A stretch of DNA of 39,109 nt from Oscillospiraceae bacterium (GCA_015065065.1 SVQX01000019.1:1-39109), one strand, 5' to 3'; counted from the first letter of the stretch, positions 1 to 8,070 are shown. Program-made: numbers and translations. Notes: generated from the sequence alone by a model not told the origin.

Positions 1-31
1 CGTCGCGCGCTACCAACTGCGCCACACCCCG
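1..31 (-). tRNA. tRNA, 5' part only (cut by window edge), probably tRNA-Pro
   Basis: Read on the minus strand, the sequence has a CGGGGTGT acceptor strand, the TG linker and a D arm GCGC-AGTTGGTA-GCGC, which is the 5' third of a tRNA. The anticodon lies outside the window. The leading C before GGGG is typical of bacterial tRNA-Pro, but the isotype is an inference. It lies downstream of the tRNA-Pro remnant and tRNA-Lys on the same strand. Confidence 0.7.
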
Positions 32-71
32 AAGTGTGAAAAATATTCGATTTTTAGGTCATTTTCCGTAA

Positions 72-92
72 GTGGTCAAATCTGTGGTCAAA
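72..92. repeat. two direct GTGGTCAAA repeats, 12-bp period
   Basis: The 9-mer GTGGTCAAA occurs at 72-80 and again at 84-92. It lies in the gene-free stretch 33-217 between two tRNA sequences. No intact reading frame covers it on either strand. Such short repeats beside tRNA genes can mark the end of a former integrated element, but no integrase gene is visible here. Confidence 0.4.
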
Positions 93-217
93 ACATTTTG
101 TCGGTGTTTTTTTGAAAAGGGTAATATCCGAAAAAGTCAATGTTTACAAGGGCGTTTTCTCAATGATTGCAAGGCTTTTCGTGGCTTTGCTTTTCGCACG
201 GAGCGCGTTTTTGCCCG

Positions 218-281
218 CGGGGGCGTCCCTGCTGCCTGCATGCTCCCAAACCACCCGCGCTATCAACTGCGCCACGCCCCG
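218..281 (-). pseudogene. tRNA-Pro(TGG) remnant lacking a T arm
   Basis: The minus strand gives CGGGGCGTGGCGCAG, a D arm, and an anticodon-loop-like TTTGGGA (anticodon TGG), all tRNA-Pro-like. The anticodon stem does not pair properly. There is no GGTTCNANTCC T arm. Only about 64 nt separate the 5' end from a CGCCCCCG that could be the 3' acceptor strand. A normal tRNA-Pro is about 77 nt. The best reading is a decayed tRNA-Pro whose T arm was lost. An active unusual tRNA is much less likely. Confidence 0.55.
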
Positions 282-284
282 ACA

Positions 285-328
285 TATTAAAAAGTCAAGT
301 CCTCGGAGCTTTTAGGCTTCGAGGACTT
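285..328 (-). terminator. terminator of tRNA-Lys
   Basis: AAGTCCTCG (297-305) pairs with CGAGGACTT (320-328). On the minus strand the hairpin is followed by GACTTTTTAA, giving an intrinsic terminator directly behind tRNA-Lys. Confidence 0.75.
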
Positions 329-329
329 C

Positions 330-405
330 TGGTGACCCATCGGAGAGTCGAACTCCGGACACCATGATTAAAAGTCATGTGCTCTGCCATCTGAGCTAAT
401 GGGTC
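330..405 (-). tRNA. tRNA-Lys(TTT)
   Basis: The minus strand gives a complete 76-nt cloverleaf starting GACCCATTAGCTCAG. The anticodon loop is CTTTTAA (anticodon TTT, lysine), the T arm contains GTTCGACTC, the acceptor strand is ATGGGTC, and CCA is encoded at 330-332. A consensus promoter lies 55-85 bp upstream and a hairpin terminator directly downstream, so it appears to be a monocistronic tRNA gene. Confidence 0.97.
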
Positions 406-460
406 ATTTACTTGCACCGCAAAGCCTGAAACGTTTTTCCACCCCTGCAAGCACCAAAGT

Positions 461-489
461 ATTATATCATATTATTGTCAGCTTGTCAA
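461..489 (-). promoter_or_regulatory. sigma-A promoter of tRNA-Lys
   Basis: On the minus strand, TTGACA (489-484), a 17-bp spacer and TATAAT (466-461) form a perfect consensus promoter pointing at tRNA-Lys. Confidence 0.85.
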
Positions 490-543
490 TACTTTTTACA
501 AATTTTATAAATTCTTTTTCCTCCAAAAATATTCGCATATCTA

Positions 544-572
544 TTGCAAAAACGGCAATTATATGCTAAAAT
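544..572 (+). promoter_or_regulatory. promoter of the hydrolase gene
   Basis: TTGCAA (544-549), 17 bp, TAAAAT (567-572), 45 bp before the start codon at 618. The rest of the 406-617 gap is AT-rich and shows nothing else. Confidence 0.6.
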
Positions 573-617
573 GTATTAACAACTTTATCTCATTCTCAGC
601 AAAGGAAAGGAATTTTT

Positions 618-1448
618 ATGCAGACACAGACGTTTACATTTTCAAAAGGCTTTTCAAACGCGACGCTCACGTCATACATTCACGATACGTCCCCCGAGAT
701 GCCCATGCCCCCTCGCCGCGCAATTATCGTGTGCCCCGGCGGCGGATACGGCTTTCTGTCCGACCGCGAGGCTGAGCCTATTGCCCTTCAATACTTTGCG
801 GCGGGACTCAACAGCTTTGTGCTTCGCTACTCCATTGGTGACAAAGCAAGGGACTTCACTCCCCTAACCGAGGCGGCGCTTGCTATCGCTCACGTCAGAC
901 TCAACGCCGAAATATACAATATTGACGCAAATTACGTATTCATCACGGGCTTTTCTGCGGGCGGCCATCTTGCGGCATCTGCGGGCACTCTGTGGAAGCT
1001 CCCCTTGCTCAACGACAGATTGAAAGTGGAGCTTGGCGACTACTACGTTTACGGCGTCAACCGTCCCACTGCCACCCTTCCCTGCTATCCCGTTATCACT
1101 GCAGGCGAATACACCCATCGCGGCTCTATAAACAATTTGTGTGGCAAGAGCAATCCTACGGAAGAGGAGATAAACGCATACTCTCTTGAGCTACACGTGG
1201 ATGCGGACACCGCTCCCGCATTTTTGTGGCACACCTTTGACGACAGTTGCGTGCCGATACAAAACACTCTTCTGTACGTCGAGGCTCTGACACGCGCAAA
1301 GGTTCGCTTCGAATGTCACATCTACCCGCACGGAAATCACGGGCTCAGCCTGTGCAACAAGGAAACCTGGGCAAACAATCCGGGCTTTATCAATACCACT
1401 TGTGAGGGCTGGATGGCACTCGCTATACGCTACGTTAAGGAATTTTAA
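618..1448 (+). CDS. alpha/beta hydrolase, esterase/acetyl-xylan-esterase-like
   Basis: A 276-residue single-domain alpha/beta hydrolase of the BD-FAE/Axe-like esterase group. Visible motifs are the oxyanion-hole strand CPGGGYGFLS (about residues 39-48), the nucleophile elbow GFSAGGH with Ser113, the acid region HTFDDSCVP (Asp208/209), and the catalytic His region PHGNHGLSL with His241. There is no signal peptide, so it is expected in the cytoplasm, where relatives remove acetyl or aryl ester groups from imported sugars or glycosides. The start is supported by AAGGAAAGG eight bases upstream. It is convergent with the sugar-type binding protein gene across a shared terminator, so the two are not an operon. 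The exact substrate cannot be told from sequence. Confidence 0.88.
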   Translation: MQTQTFTFSKGFSNATLTSYIHDTSPEMPMPPRRAIIVCPGGGYGFLSDREAEPIALQYFAAGLNSFVLRYSIGDKARDFTPLTEAALAIAHVRLNAEIYNIDANYVFITGFSAGGHLAASAGTLWKLPLLNDRLKVELGDYYVYGVNRPTATLPCYPVITAGEYTHRGSINNLCGKSNPTEEEINAYSLELHVDADTAPAFLWHTFDDSCVPIQNTLLYVEALTRAKVRFECHIYPHGNHGLSLCNKETWANNPGFINTTCEGWMALAIRYVKEF

Positions 1449-1453
1449 AGACA

Positions 1454-1481
1454 ACACCCGACTCCATTTGGAGTCGGGTGT
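1454..1481. terminator. bidirectional terminator
   Basis: A 12-bp perfect stem, ACACCCGACTCC (1454-1465) with GGAGTCGGGTGT (1470-1481), and loop ATTT. It lies between the convergent hydrolase and binding-protein genes. Confidence 0.85.
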
Positions 1482-1503
1482 GCCATTTTACGTTCCATAT
1501 ATA

Positions 1504-3045
1504 TTACGGAAGCTTCGCAGCCTTTCTATTGATGGTCTTCAGATTTCTGTTGAGTGCCGTTTGGTTCTTGTTAAGAAGGGTTACAACGGTTTCCTGAGAA
1601 ACAGAGCCGAGGACAGGACGAAGCTGGTCGCGGAGCTTGAAGCTCTCAATAGCAGAGGACATCATTCCGCAGAAATCGATAGCAACGGAATCGTAGAGCA
1701 GATTGATAATATCCTGGCTTCTGGGGTCCTTGAGGAACTTAAGGCTCATGGACTTCTTGAAGTACGCTTCCTCAATGTAGATAGAGCTGTAGTAGCCGAG
1801 CGCCTCAAGCGTTGCGCCGATTCTCTCCATAGCCTTCTCATCATTTACAACGGAGCTTACGCCAACGCTGGTAGCCATGTCCTGAACGTAGGTATAATAT
1901 TCATCCTGGTCGGTAGAGTACTTCGGAATGGGAGCAATACCGTAATCAAAGTTGATCTCTCCGATACTCTTCTCAAGCGCATAGAACAGGAATGTAGCCA
2001 TCATGCCCTCGCGCTCTGCAAACTTGAGGATGATATCGTTTTTCGCGGGATGGTCCGCTTCTTTCTCGAAGCAATAAGTATTGTCGTCGCTGGTAAGTGC
2101 CTGTACCTTTTCAGCAACGTCTACGAGGTAAGGAAGCTCGTCGGTATCGTAATACCACGTATAGTCATCCTTATCCTTCTTGATAAGCTCAACCTTGGAT
2201 GATACAAGATATGGGTCCATGCAGGTGGAGACACCCGTGAGCAGACCGTAGTAGTCGCCATCACTGGGCTTGCCATCATTGTCCCTCTCGGCGAAGGTAT
2301 TGGCGATCATAGCCTTCTGAGCATCAAGCGTCCACTCACCGTCCATAACCTTCTGATAAGGATCCTCAAGACCGTAGGTATTAAGATCCTTCTGGTTATA
2401 GATTGTAGCGAACATCATTCTGTAAAGAGAAACCGCAATAGCACCGGTTGCCAGATACTGCTTGTTCTCCTCTCCGAAGGTAACGACCTCACCAAAGCCC
2501 TGTGACCAGTACTTCTTACTGAGATCAAGATACTCAAAGTTGCCAAGATCGTGATAATATCCGTCAATTATCATGACACCCTTGTTCGTGGTACTGTCTG
2601 CAATGATCTGATACTCGCCAAGACCGGACTGATGGTCGGTCATGTGAGTACTGTTAAGATACTCGTTTCTATCTCTCGTAAGAGTAACGAGATCAATGTT
2701 AAGCTGCTTTTCAACCGCGTAGTTACGGTGGTAAACAGCGTCGGGAACAAGCTCTCCCGTGGGTGCATAGTCATCCTCAAGATAAAACTCATCCTCGTGC
2801 ATGTCGACCCAAGCGGTAAGCATGGTGACTTCTGCACCGCCGTAGTTAAGATCGGCAGGCAGATCGTGCATCTCGTCAGGATCAACGGTGGTCGCCGCAT
2901 CCGTAGTGCTTTCAGTGCCGGTGGTTGACGTATTGTCGGTGGTTTCGTTTCCGTCGCCGTTATCACACGCTACCAGTGCAGGCACAAGCATTGCGATTGC
3001 AAGAAGCAGGCAAAGCACCTTTGTCAAACTTGCGATACCTTTCAT
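1504..3045 (-). CDS. extracellular solute-binding lipoprotein (ABC importer, sugar type)
   Basis: A 513-residue lipoprotein. The signal peptide has a hydrophobic core and the lipobox LVAC with Cys27 as lipidation site, followed by an Asn/Thr/Ser/Asp-rich linker (about 29-55) and a large extracellular domain. Composition and length fit family 1 (carbohydrate-type) substrate-binding proteins that hand ligand to an ABC permease on the outer face of the membrane. No permease or ATPase gene is adjacent, so it is an orphan receptor here. AAAAGGAGAATTCAA precedes the ATG, and a consensus promoter lies about 80 bp upstream. The family call rests on overall character rather than a single catalytic motif, and the ligand is unknown. 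Confidence 0.8.
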   Translation of the reverse strand: MKGIASLTKVLCLLLAIAMLVPALVACDNGDGNETTDNTSTTGTESTTDAATTVDPDEMHDLPADLNYGGAEVTMLTAWVDMHEDEFYLEDDYAPTGELVPDAVYHRNYAVEKQLNIDLVTLTRDRNEYLNSTHMTDHQSGLGEYQIIADSTTNKGVMIIDGYYHDLGNFEYLDLSKKYWSQGFGEVVTFGEENKQYLATGAIAVSLYRMMFATIYNQKDLNTYGLEDPYQKVMDGEWTLDAQKAMIANTFAERDNDGKPSDGDYYGLLTGVSTCMDPYLVSSKVELIKKDKDDYTWYYDTDELPYLVDVAEKVQALTSDDNTYCFEKEADHPAKNDIILKFAEREGMMATFLFYALEKSIGEINFDYGIAPIPKYSTDQDEYYTYVQDMATSVGVSSVVNDEKAMERIGATLEALGYYSSIYIEEAYFKKSMSLKFLKDPRSQDIINLLYDSVAIDFCGMMSSAIESFKLRDQLRPVLGSVSQETVVTLLNKNQTALNRNLKTINRKAAKLP

Positions 3046-3127
3046 TTGAATTCTCCTTTTGAAATTATTTTGCTCTATTGAGCATTTTTATTCCGCTGCT
3101 GCAAAACAACGGAAATACGCACTTTAC

Positions 3128-3156
3128 ATTATATACCTTTCTCGCCTTTTTGTCAA
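3128..3156 (-). promoter_or_regulatory. promoter of the solute-binding protein gene
   Basis: On the minus strand, TTGACA (3156-3151), 17-bp spacer, TATAAT (3133-3128). It is divergent from the U32 gene promoter 90 bp away. Confidence 0.8.
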
Positions 3157-3246
3157 GAGGATTAACGGATTTTTTACCCGCAACCCAAAAAAGTCACATT
3201 GTGTTAACACATTTTCTCCTCCGACGCCCGTACGGGATAAAAAACA

Positions 3247-3275
3247 TTGACAAAACCGCTTCCCTATTGTATAAT
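3247..3275 (+). promoter_or_regulatory. promoter of the U32 gene and uppP operon
   Basis: TTGACA (3247-3252), 17-bp spacer, TATAAT (3270-3275); a full consensus sigma-A promoter 50 bp before the U32 start codon. Confidence 0.85.
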
Positions 3276-3326
3276 AATATAGATATGGTTAAAAATCAAT
3301 TATCAGTCGGAAAGGACAACGTATAA

Positions 3327-4610
3327 ATGCCCGAACTTCTATCCCCTGCGGGGAATTTTGAAAAAATGAAGGCGGCTCTGCTTTACGGAGCGGACGCCGT
3401 GTATCTTGCGGGACAGGCATTCGGTATGCGCTCGGCGGCGGACAATTTCACCGTTGAGGAAATATGGGAGGCGGTAAAATACACTCACGCCCTCAAAAAA
3501 AAGCTGTATCTTACCGTAAACACCATGCCCCGCACTCACGAATACCCTGCCCTCATTGAGTTTTTAGACAGTCTCAAGGGCGCAGGCATCGACGCTATGA
3601 TAGTAGCCGATCTCGGAGTTATGGCAACTATTAAAGAACGCTTGCCCGATATGGAGATACATATATCCACGCAGGCAAGCATCATAAGCCCTGCGGCGGC
3701 AAAGGCTTACGCGGATATGGGCGCCAAGCGACTCGTGCTTGCGCGCGAGCTTCGTTTTTCCGAGATAAAGCAGATAAAGGCGGCACTGCCCCCCGATGTT
3801 GAGCTGGAGGCGTTTATCCACGGCTCGATGTGCGTGTCTTACAGCGGACGCTGTCTGCTTGCTAACATGATGAACGGACGCGACGGCAATCGCGGCACCT
3901 GCTCACAGCCCTGCCGTTGGAACTACAAGCTGTACGAGCTGTATGAGGAAAAGCGCCCCGACTTCCCTATCCCGATCGAGCAGACTGAGCTTGGAACGTT
4001 CTTTATGTCGTCAAGGGATATGTGCATGATAGAGCATATTCCCGAGCTTATGAACAGTGGGATTGATTCCTTCAAAATCGAGGGACGCATGAAAAGCGCA
4101 TATTACACCGCGGTGGTAACAAACTGCTACCGCATGGCTATGGATGCGTACATGCGCGATCCCGAAAATTACACGACCGACCCCGCACTGCTCCGCGAGC
4201 TTGACAGCGTTTCCCACCGCGAATATGCTACCGGCTTTTATCTTGACGATCCCATGGTAAATCCTCAGCTTGTTCAAGGCGGTCACTATATGAAGGAAAA
4301 GTCATATTTTGCAACGGCTCTTGAATATGATGAGGAGGAAGCGCGGGCGATACGCTCAATGGGCGTGGAGATGGAAACCGCGGACGGAAGGCTTTACCGC
4401 TTCCGTGAAAAAAACAAGATCAGCGTACACGACAAGGCAGAGGTGATATCCCCCGGCAGGCGTGGAATTCCCTTCACCGTCGGTGAGCTTTACGACGCCG
4501 AGGGACACATCAAGGTAAGCATACCGCATCCCGAGATGATTTTCTGGTGCCGAGTCCCCTTTGAGGTCCGCCCGGGCGACATACTGCGCCTCGGTTCTTG
4601 CGCGGATTAG
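3327..4610 (+). CDS. peptidase U32 family protein, TrhP-like tRNA uridine-34 hydroxylation protein
   Basis: 427 residues. The N-terminus PELLSPAGNFEKMKAAL is the U32 barrel start. The U32 signature is clear: an E-A-F-I-H-G-S-M-C stretch, then SYSGRC, then NRGTCSQPCRWNY with cysteines that in this family bind an iron-sulfur cluster. Known relatives (E. coli TrhP/YegQ, Bacillus YrrO) carry out prephenate-dependent hydroxylation of U34 in tRNA, and RlhA modifies 23S rRNA. The length fits the TrhP-type full protein with a C-terminal beta domain. The older peptidase or collagenase annotation is probably wrong for this subgroup. AAAGGA precedes the ATG. The downstream uppP gene starts 26 bp later, so the two are probably cotranscribed. 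Confidence 0.88.
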   Translation: MPELLSPAGNFEKMKAALLYGADAVYLAGQAFGMRSAADNFTVEEIWEAVKYTHALKKKLYLTVNTMPRTHEYPALIEFLDSLKGAGIDAMIVADLGVMATIKERLPDMEIHISTQASIISPAAAKAYADMGAKRLVLARELRFSEIKQIKAALPPDVELEAFIHGSMCVSYSGRCLLANMMNGRDGNRGTCSQPCRWNYKLYELYEEKRPDFPIPIEQTELGTFFMSSRDMCMIEHIPELMNSGIDSFKIEGRMKSAYYTAVVTNCYRMAMDAYMRDPENYTTDPALLRELDSVSHREYATGFYLDDPMVNPQLVQGGHYMKEKSYFATALEYDEEEARAIRSMGVEMETADGRLYRFREKNKISVHDKAEVISPGRRGIPFTVGELYDAEGHIKVSIPHPEMIFWCRVPFEVRPGDILRLGSCAD

Positions 4611-4636
4611 TGCGAAAATTTTAAAGGAGTAAGCAA

Positions 4637-5530
4637 ATGTTATTTTTTGAGATACTCAAGGCTATCCTGTACGGAATAATCGAGGGCATCACCGAGTGGC
4701 TGCCCGTCAGCTCTACGGGACATCTGATACTGCTTGGCGAATGGCTGCCCTTCACCTTTACGGATAACGCCGAGCTTATGGCGGAATTTTCCGAAATGTT
4801 TGAGGTGGTCATTCAGCTCGGAGCTATTCTTGCGGTAATTTTCCTGTTTTGGGGCAAGCTTTGTCCCTTTGGGAAAAGCAAAACTCCCGAGCAAAAGAGC
4901 CGTACGTGGCGGTTGTGGCTTCGAGTCGTGATAGCAAGTATTCCTGCAGCAGTGGTGGGTATACTGTTTGATAAGGTGCTTGAAATTGCAAGCGGCAAGG
5001 ATATCAACGGCTGGCTTTACAACGCCTATGTCGTGGCGGCGGCACTCATCGTGTACGGAATTGCCTTTATCGTTATTGAAAAATTCAACGCAAATCGGAA
5101 CGTACAGCCCTCCGTTGTTGCAGTTGAGGATATAAGCTGTAAAAAGGCATTCGCCGTCGGCGCGTTTCAGGCGCTTTCCATAGTGCCGGGCACGTCCCGC
5201 TCCGGCTCTACCATTCTCGGCTCAATGTTTTTGGGACTTTCCCGCACCGCGGCAGCTGAATTTTCCTTCTTTATGGCGATACCCGCCATGGTTGGCGCAT
5301 CGGGTATAAAGGCTCTTGGCTTTGTAAAATACGTTGCCGAGTCCTCCGTTTCCGTTCCCTTTGAGGCGTGGATAATTCTTGCGGTTGCATCGGTGGTATC
5401 CTTCACGGTATCCATGGCGGCTATAAAGTTCCTTATGGATTTCGTAAAGCGCCACAGCTTTGCATCCTTCGGAGTATACAGAATAATCCTCGGCGCGCTG
5501 GTTATCGCGTACTTCCTGTTCGTAAAATAA
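4637..5530 (+). CDS. uppP: undecaprenyl-diphosphate phosphatase UppP/BacA
   Basis: 297-residue polytopic membrane enzyme that dephosphorylates undecaprenyl diphosphate so the lipid carrier can be reused for peptidoglycan and other wall polymers. It also gives bacitracin tolerance. Both family signatures are present: EGITEWLPVSSTGH (16-29) and PGTSRSGST (from Pro184), which line the active site. The length is slightly above the usual 265-280. AAGGAGTAAGCAA precedes the ATG. The next gene begins 2 bp after this stop, so translation of the RNase M5-like protein is likely coupled. Confidence 0.96.
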   Translation: MLFFEILKAILYGIIEGITEWLPVSSTGHLILLGEWLPFTFTDNAELMAEFSEMFEVVIQLGAILAVIFLFWGKLCPFGKSKTPEQKSRTWRLWLRVVIASIPAAVVGILFDKVLEIASGKDINGWLYNAYVVAAALIVYGIAFIVIEKFNANRNVQPSVVAVEDISCKKAFAVGAFQALSIVPGTSRSGSTILGSMFLGLSRTAAAEFSFFMAIPAMVGASGIKALGFVKYVAESSVSVPFEAWIILAVASVVSFTVSMAAIKFLMDFVKRHSFASFGVYRIILGALVIAYFLFVK

Positions 5531-5532
5531 TT

Positions 5533-6135
5533 ATGAACAACGGCAAGCTGAAGCTGGCTTATCCTGTTATTGTTGAAGGAAAATACGACAAGATAAGACT
5601 TTCAAACATCATTGATACGCAAATAATCGTTACCGACGGCTTCGGTATATTCAAGAAGGCGGAAAAGCAACAGCTCCTCCGCAAAATATGCGAAAAATCA
5701 CCCGTTATCTTGCTCTGCGACAGCGACGGCGGCGGAAAGATAATCCGCTCCCATCTGACGGGTATGCTGCCGCGCGACCGCGTGGTACAGCTATATATCC
5801 CGCAGATACAAGGCAAGGAAAAGCGCAAGAGCACACCCTCGGCGGCGGGGCTTCTCGGAGTTGAGGGCATGGACGATTCCCTTCTCTATCAACTGCTTTT
5901 ACCCTACACGGTCGAAAATATCGGTGCTACGTCCTCACGCTCCGAAAATCCGCTGACCTTGGCTGAGCTGTACGAGCACGGTCTTGCGGGCAGAGATAAC
6001 AGTCAAGGTATGCGCGATGAGCTGTGCGCGTCGCTCGGACTGCCGTCGGGCATGTCGGCGAAGGCGCTGCTTGAAGCTCTCCGCCTGCTTTTGACGCACG
6101 AGGAGTATCTTTGCGCCGTGGGCAAAAAAATTTGA
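5533..6135 (+). CDS. RNase M5-like Toprim protein (DUF4093)
   Basis: 200 residues from the ATG at 5533. The N-terminal Toprim domain shows PVIVEGKYDK with the key Glu15, then LLCDSDGGGKIIR with the Asp63/Asp65 pair that binds Mg2+. The C-terminal half contains GLLGVEGM and matches the layout of ribonuclease M5 (RnmV), which matures 5S rRNA in Bacillota. The Toprim core is clear; the actual RNA substrate is inferred. A longer frame extends upstream inside uppP, but the ATG two bases after the uppP stop is the sensible start. There is no good ribosome binding site, which fits translational coupling. Confidence 0.78.
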   Translation: MNNGKLKLAYPVIVEGKYDKIRLSNIIDTQIIVTDGFGIFKKAEKQQLLRKICEKSPVILLCDSDGGGKIIRSHLTGMLPRDRVVQLYIPQIQGKEKRKSTPSAAGLLGVEGMDDSLLYQLLLPYTVENIGATSSRSENPLTLAELYEHGLAGRDNSQGMRDELCASLGLPSGMSAKALLEALRLLLTHEEYLCAVGKKI

Positions 6136-6163
6136 TTTTTTTGATTTGATATGGCAAAAACCC

Positions 6164-6192
6164 TTGACTTTATGGGAATATAATAGTATAAT
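6164..6192 (+). promoter_or_regulatory. pfkA promoter
   Basis: TTGACT (6164-6169), 17-bp spacer, TATAAT (6187-6192). Confidence 0.8.
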
Positions 6193-6201
6193 GTAGTTTC
6201 A

Positions 6202-6255
6202 CGGACAACAAAATTCGACGCTTGTCCGCCTGAATATGCATACAGCCCGCGGGCT
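6202..6255 (+). promoter_or_regulatory. pfkA leader with two hairpins
   Basis: The 5' untranslated region can form CGGACAA (6202-6208) with TTGTCCG (6222-6228), then the palindrome AGCCCGCGGGCT (6244-6255). No known riboswitch class is recognised. The ribosome binding site CGGAGG follows 10 bp later. Confidence 0.4.
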
Positions 6256-6279
6256 TTACGCGATACGGAGGAAAAATAT

Positions 6280-7392
6280 ATGGCAAAGTTTAAAAAAATA
6301 GGTATTCTTACGTCGGGCGGCGACGCTCCCGGCATGAACGCGGCTATCCGCGCGGTGACAAGACACGCGCTCAGTCAGGGCATTGAGGTCGTCGGAGTTA
6401 TCGGCGGTTACGCGGGCTTGCTCGGCGCGGCTACCGAAACGGACAAGGACGTAATTGCCGAAAAATATCTGCGCCCCCTGAAATCAGGAAGCGTATCAAA
6501 GACTATCACTCTTGGCGGCACCATGCTGTATTCCAGCCGTTGCCCCGAGTTCAAGACTAAAGAAGGCATGGACCTCGCGCTTAAAGCTTGCCACGAGCAT
6601 AATATTGACGCTATCATAGCTATCGGCGGCGACGGTACCTTCCGCGGCGCTACCGACCTTACCAATCACGGTATTCCTTCTATCGGTATCCCCGCAACTA
6701 TTGACAACGACATTACCGCAACCGACCACACAATCGGCTTTGACACGGCACTCAATACCTGCCTGTCTATGTTCGACTATCTGCGCGACACCGCAGAATC
6801 ACACGCCAGATGTATCGTTACCGAGGTTATGGGTAACGGATGCGGATATCTTGCGCTGTACGCAGGAATTGCGGCGGGTGCTGTAACCATCGCTATCCCC
6901 GAAATACCTTACGACTACGAATACGGTCTTAACAAGATCCGTGACGCTCGTGCCAAGGGCAAGAGAGGTATGATAGCCGTTTGCTGTGAAAAGATGGCAA
7001 AGGAAGGCGAGGAAAACGTTGCCGAGCATCTTACAAAGCTGATTTCAAGCGAAACGGGAGTTGATTCCCGATTCAATCGCCTCGGTCATATCGTAAGAGG
7101 CGGAATTCCCACTCTCCGCGACCGTTTGGTAGCGTCCCAGATGGGCGTTGGCGCGGTTTCCCTCTTACTTGAGGGAAAGAGCAATCTCGTTATGTGTCTG
7201 CGCGACAACAGAGTAACACACACGGATATCAATTTTGCTCTTGTGCTTGACAGAATGTATAAGAACAAGCTGAAGGATGGCGACCTTGAGCCCTTTACTG
7301 CGGCACAGGTCGAGGAAATGAAGCTGCGTTGCACCCGTCGCGCAGAAAACATCCGCGAGCTTTACGAAATTTCCAAGAGTATTTGTTACTGA
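6280..7392 (+). CDS. pfkA: 6-phosphofructokinase
   Basis: 370 residues; phosphorylates fructose 6-phosphate to fructose 1,6-bisphosphate, the committed step of glycolysis. Motifs are ILTSGGDAPGMNAAIRA at the N-terminus (nucleotide site), AIGGDGTFRGA with GGDG at 116-119, the catalytic strand PATIDND (138-144, Asp142), DTALNT, and EVMGNGCGYLAL. Gly119 after GGD and the absence of a Lys before TIDND point to an ATP-dependent rather than pyrophosphate-dependent enzyme. The residue before TIDND is Ala where bacterial ATP enzymes usually have Gly. Length is about 50 residues more than E. coli PfkA, as in clostridial group III forms. It is monocistronic, with its own promoter and a strong terminator. 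Confidence 0.94.
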   Translation: MAKFKKIGILTSGGDAPGMNAAIRAVTRHALSQGIEVVGVIGGYAGLLGAATETDKDVIAEKYLRPLKSGSVSKTITLGGTMLYSSRCPEFKTKEGMDLALKACHEHNIDAIIAIGGDGTFRGATDLTNHGIPSIGIPATIDNDITATDHTIGFDTALNTCLSMFDYLRDTAESHARCIVTEVMGNGCGYLALYAGIAAGAVTIAIPEIPYDYEYGLNKIRDARAKGKRGMIAVCCEKMAKEGEENVAEHLTKLISSETGVDSRFNRLGHIVRGGIPTLRDRLVASQMGVGAVSLLLEGKSNLVMCLRDNRVTHTDINFALVLDRMYKNKLKDGDLEPFTAAQVEEMKLRCTRRAENIRELYEISKSICY

Positions 7393-7399
7393 TCATAAA

Positions 7400-7438
7400 A
7401 CAAAAACGGCTGACTCATTTTGAGTCAGCCGTTTTTGT
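7400..7438. terminator. bidirectional terminator, pfkA and SLOG gene
   Basis: Perfect 18-bp arms at 7400-7417 and 7421-7438 with core GGCTGACTCA, flanked by A-tract and T-tract so it works in both directions between convergent genes. Confidence 0.92.
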
Positions 7439-7444
7439 CTATCA

Positions 7445-7906
7445 CTAATATTCGTCTGTCGCTATGTTAATTATCTTTTTTCCTAATTTCTCGGCATATT
7501 GCAGCGCAGTGTATGCGCCTCCTCCTTTATGCTCCACGTAACAAATAAAAAGATCACATTGTTCAACCATCCATCTGTTGCGTTTTGTAATCGCTCCTTT
7601 TGGGTGTATTTTGCCAATACATTCATATATCATTACACTGTCATAATACTGCTCGTAATACTCTATGTCCTTATTTGTATACGGCAAAACAAGATTTATT
7701 CCGTAGTTAGAATCCCCCACTCTTTTTCTGATCCGCTTGAGTACCGAAGCTGCGAAAATATCAAATTCCCCGTTACGTCCTATATAAATCTCTACATATT
7801 GGCGCTCTCGCAATAAATCCAAAAATATTGCTGTAAGCTTTTCTTCGATTTTTCTGTGCTCGTACAATTCCCGATGCCCGAATAACGTAACTTTATAAAC
7901 GTTCAT
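7445..7906 (-). CDS. SLOG-family protein (DUF1273/YpsA-like)
   Basis: 153 residues from the ATG at 7906, chosen because AGAGGAGAGAAA lies directly upstream; a longer frame to 7939 lacks a ribosome binding site. The N-terminus YKVTLFGHRE is the nucleotide-binding Rossmann start of SLOG/DUF1273 proteins. The middle has YIGRNGEFD and the end has WMVEQCDLFICYV with GGGAYTALQYAEKLGK. The SLOG fold binds nucleotide-derived ligands and is related to DprA and LOG. Its role here is unknown. It is divergent from an Xre regulator and shares repeated operator-like sites with it. Confidence 0.75.
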   Translation of the reverse strand: MNVYKVTLFGHRELYEHRKIEEKLTAIFLDLLRERQYVEIYIGRNGEFDIFAASVLKRIRKRVGDSNYGINLVLPYTNKDIEYYEQYYDSVMIYECIGKIHPKGAITKRNRWMVEQCDLFICYVEHKGGGAYTALQYAEKLGKKIINIATDEY

Positions 7907-7963
7907 TTTCTCTCCTCTACTGTGCAATATTATTTCCATAGGCGTATTTCCTGCATTTTCTCC

Positions 7964-7992
7964 ATTATATCACTTTTAAAACGATATTTCAA
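7964..7992 (-). promoter_or_regulatory. promoter of the SLOG gene
   Basis: On the minus strand, TTGAAA (7992-7987), 17-bp spacer, TATAAT (7969-7964). A CGATATTT repeat (7978-7989) sits in the spacer and touches the -35. Confidence 0.7.
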
Positions 7993-8020
7993 TATATTTT
8001 ATGTTTCTAAAGCGATATTT
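7978..8020. promoter_or_regulatory. paired operator-like direct repeats
   Basis: AAAACGATATTT (7978-7989) and AAAGCGATATTT (8009-8020) are 31 bp apart, about three helical turns, between the divergent SLOG and Xre genes. The left copy overlaps the SLOG promoter; the right copy falls near the -35 position of a weak rightward promoter (TAGAAT at 8037-8042). They are likely binding sites of the Xre protein. Confidence 0.5.
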
Positions 8021-8070
8021 TTCGAATGTTATGCGGTAGAATAATACATATAGGTTGTGAGGTGATGAAA

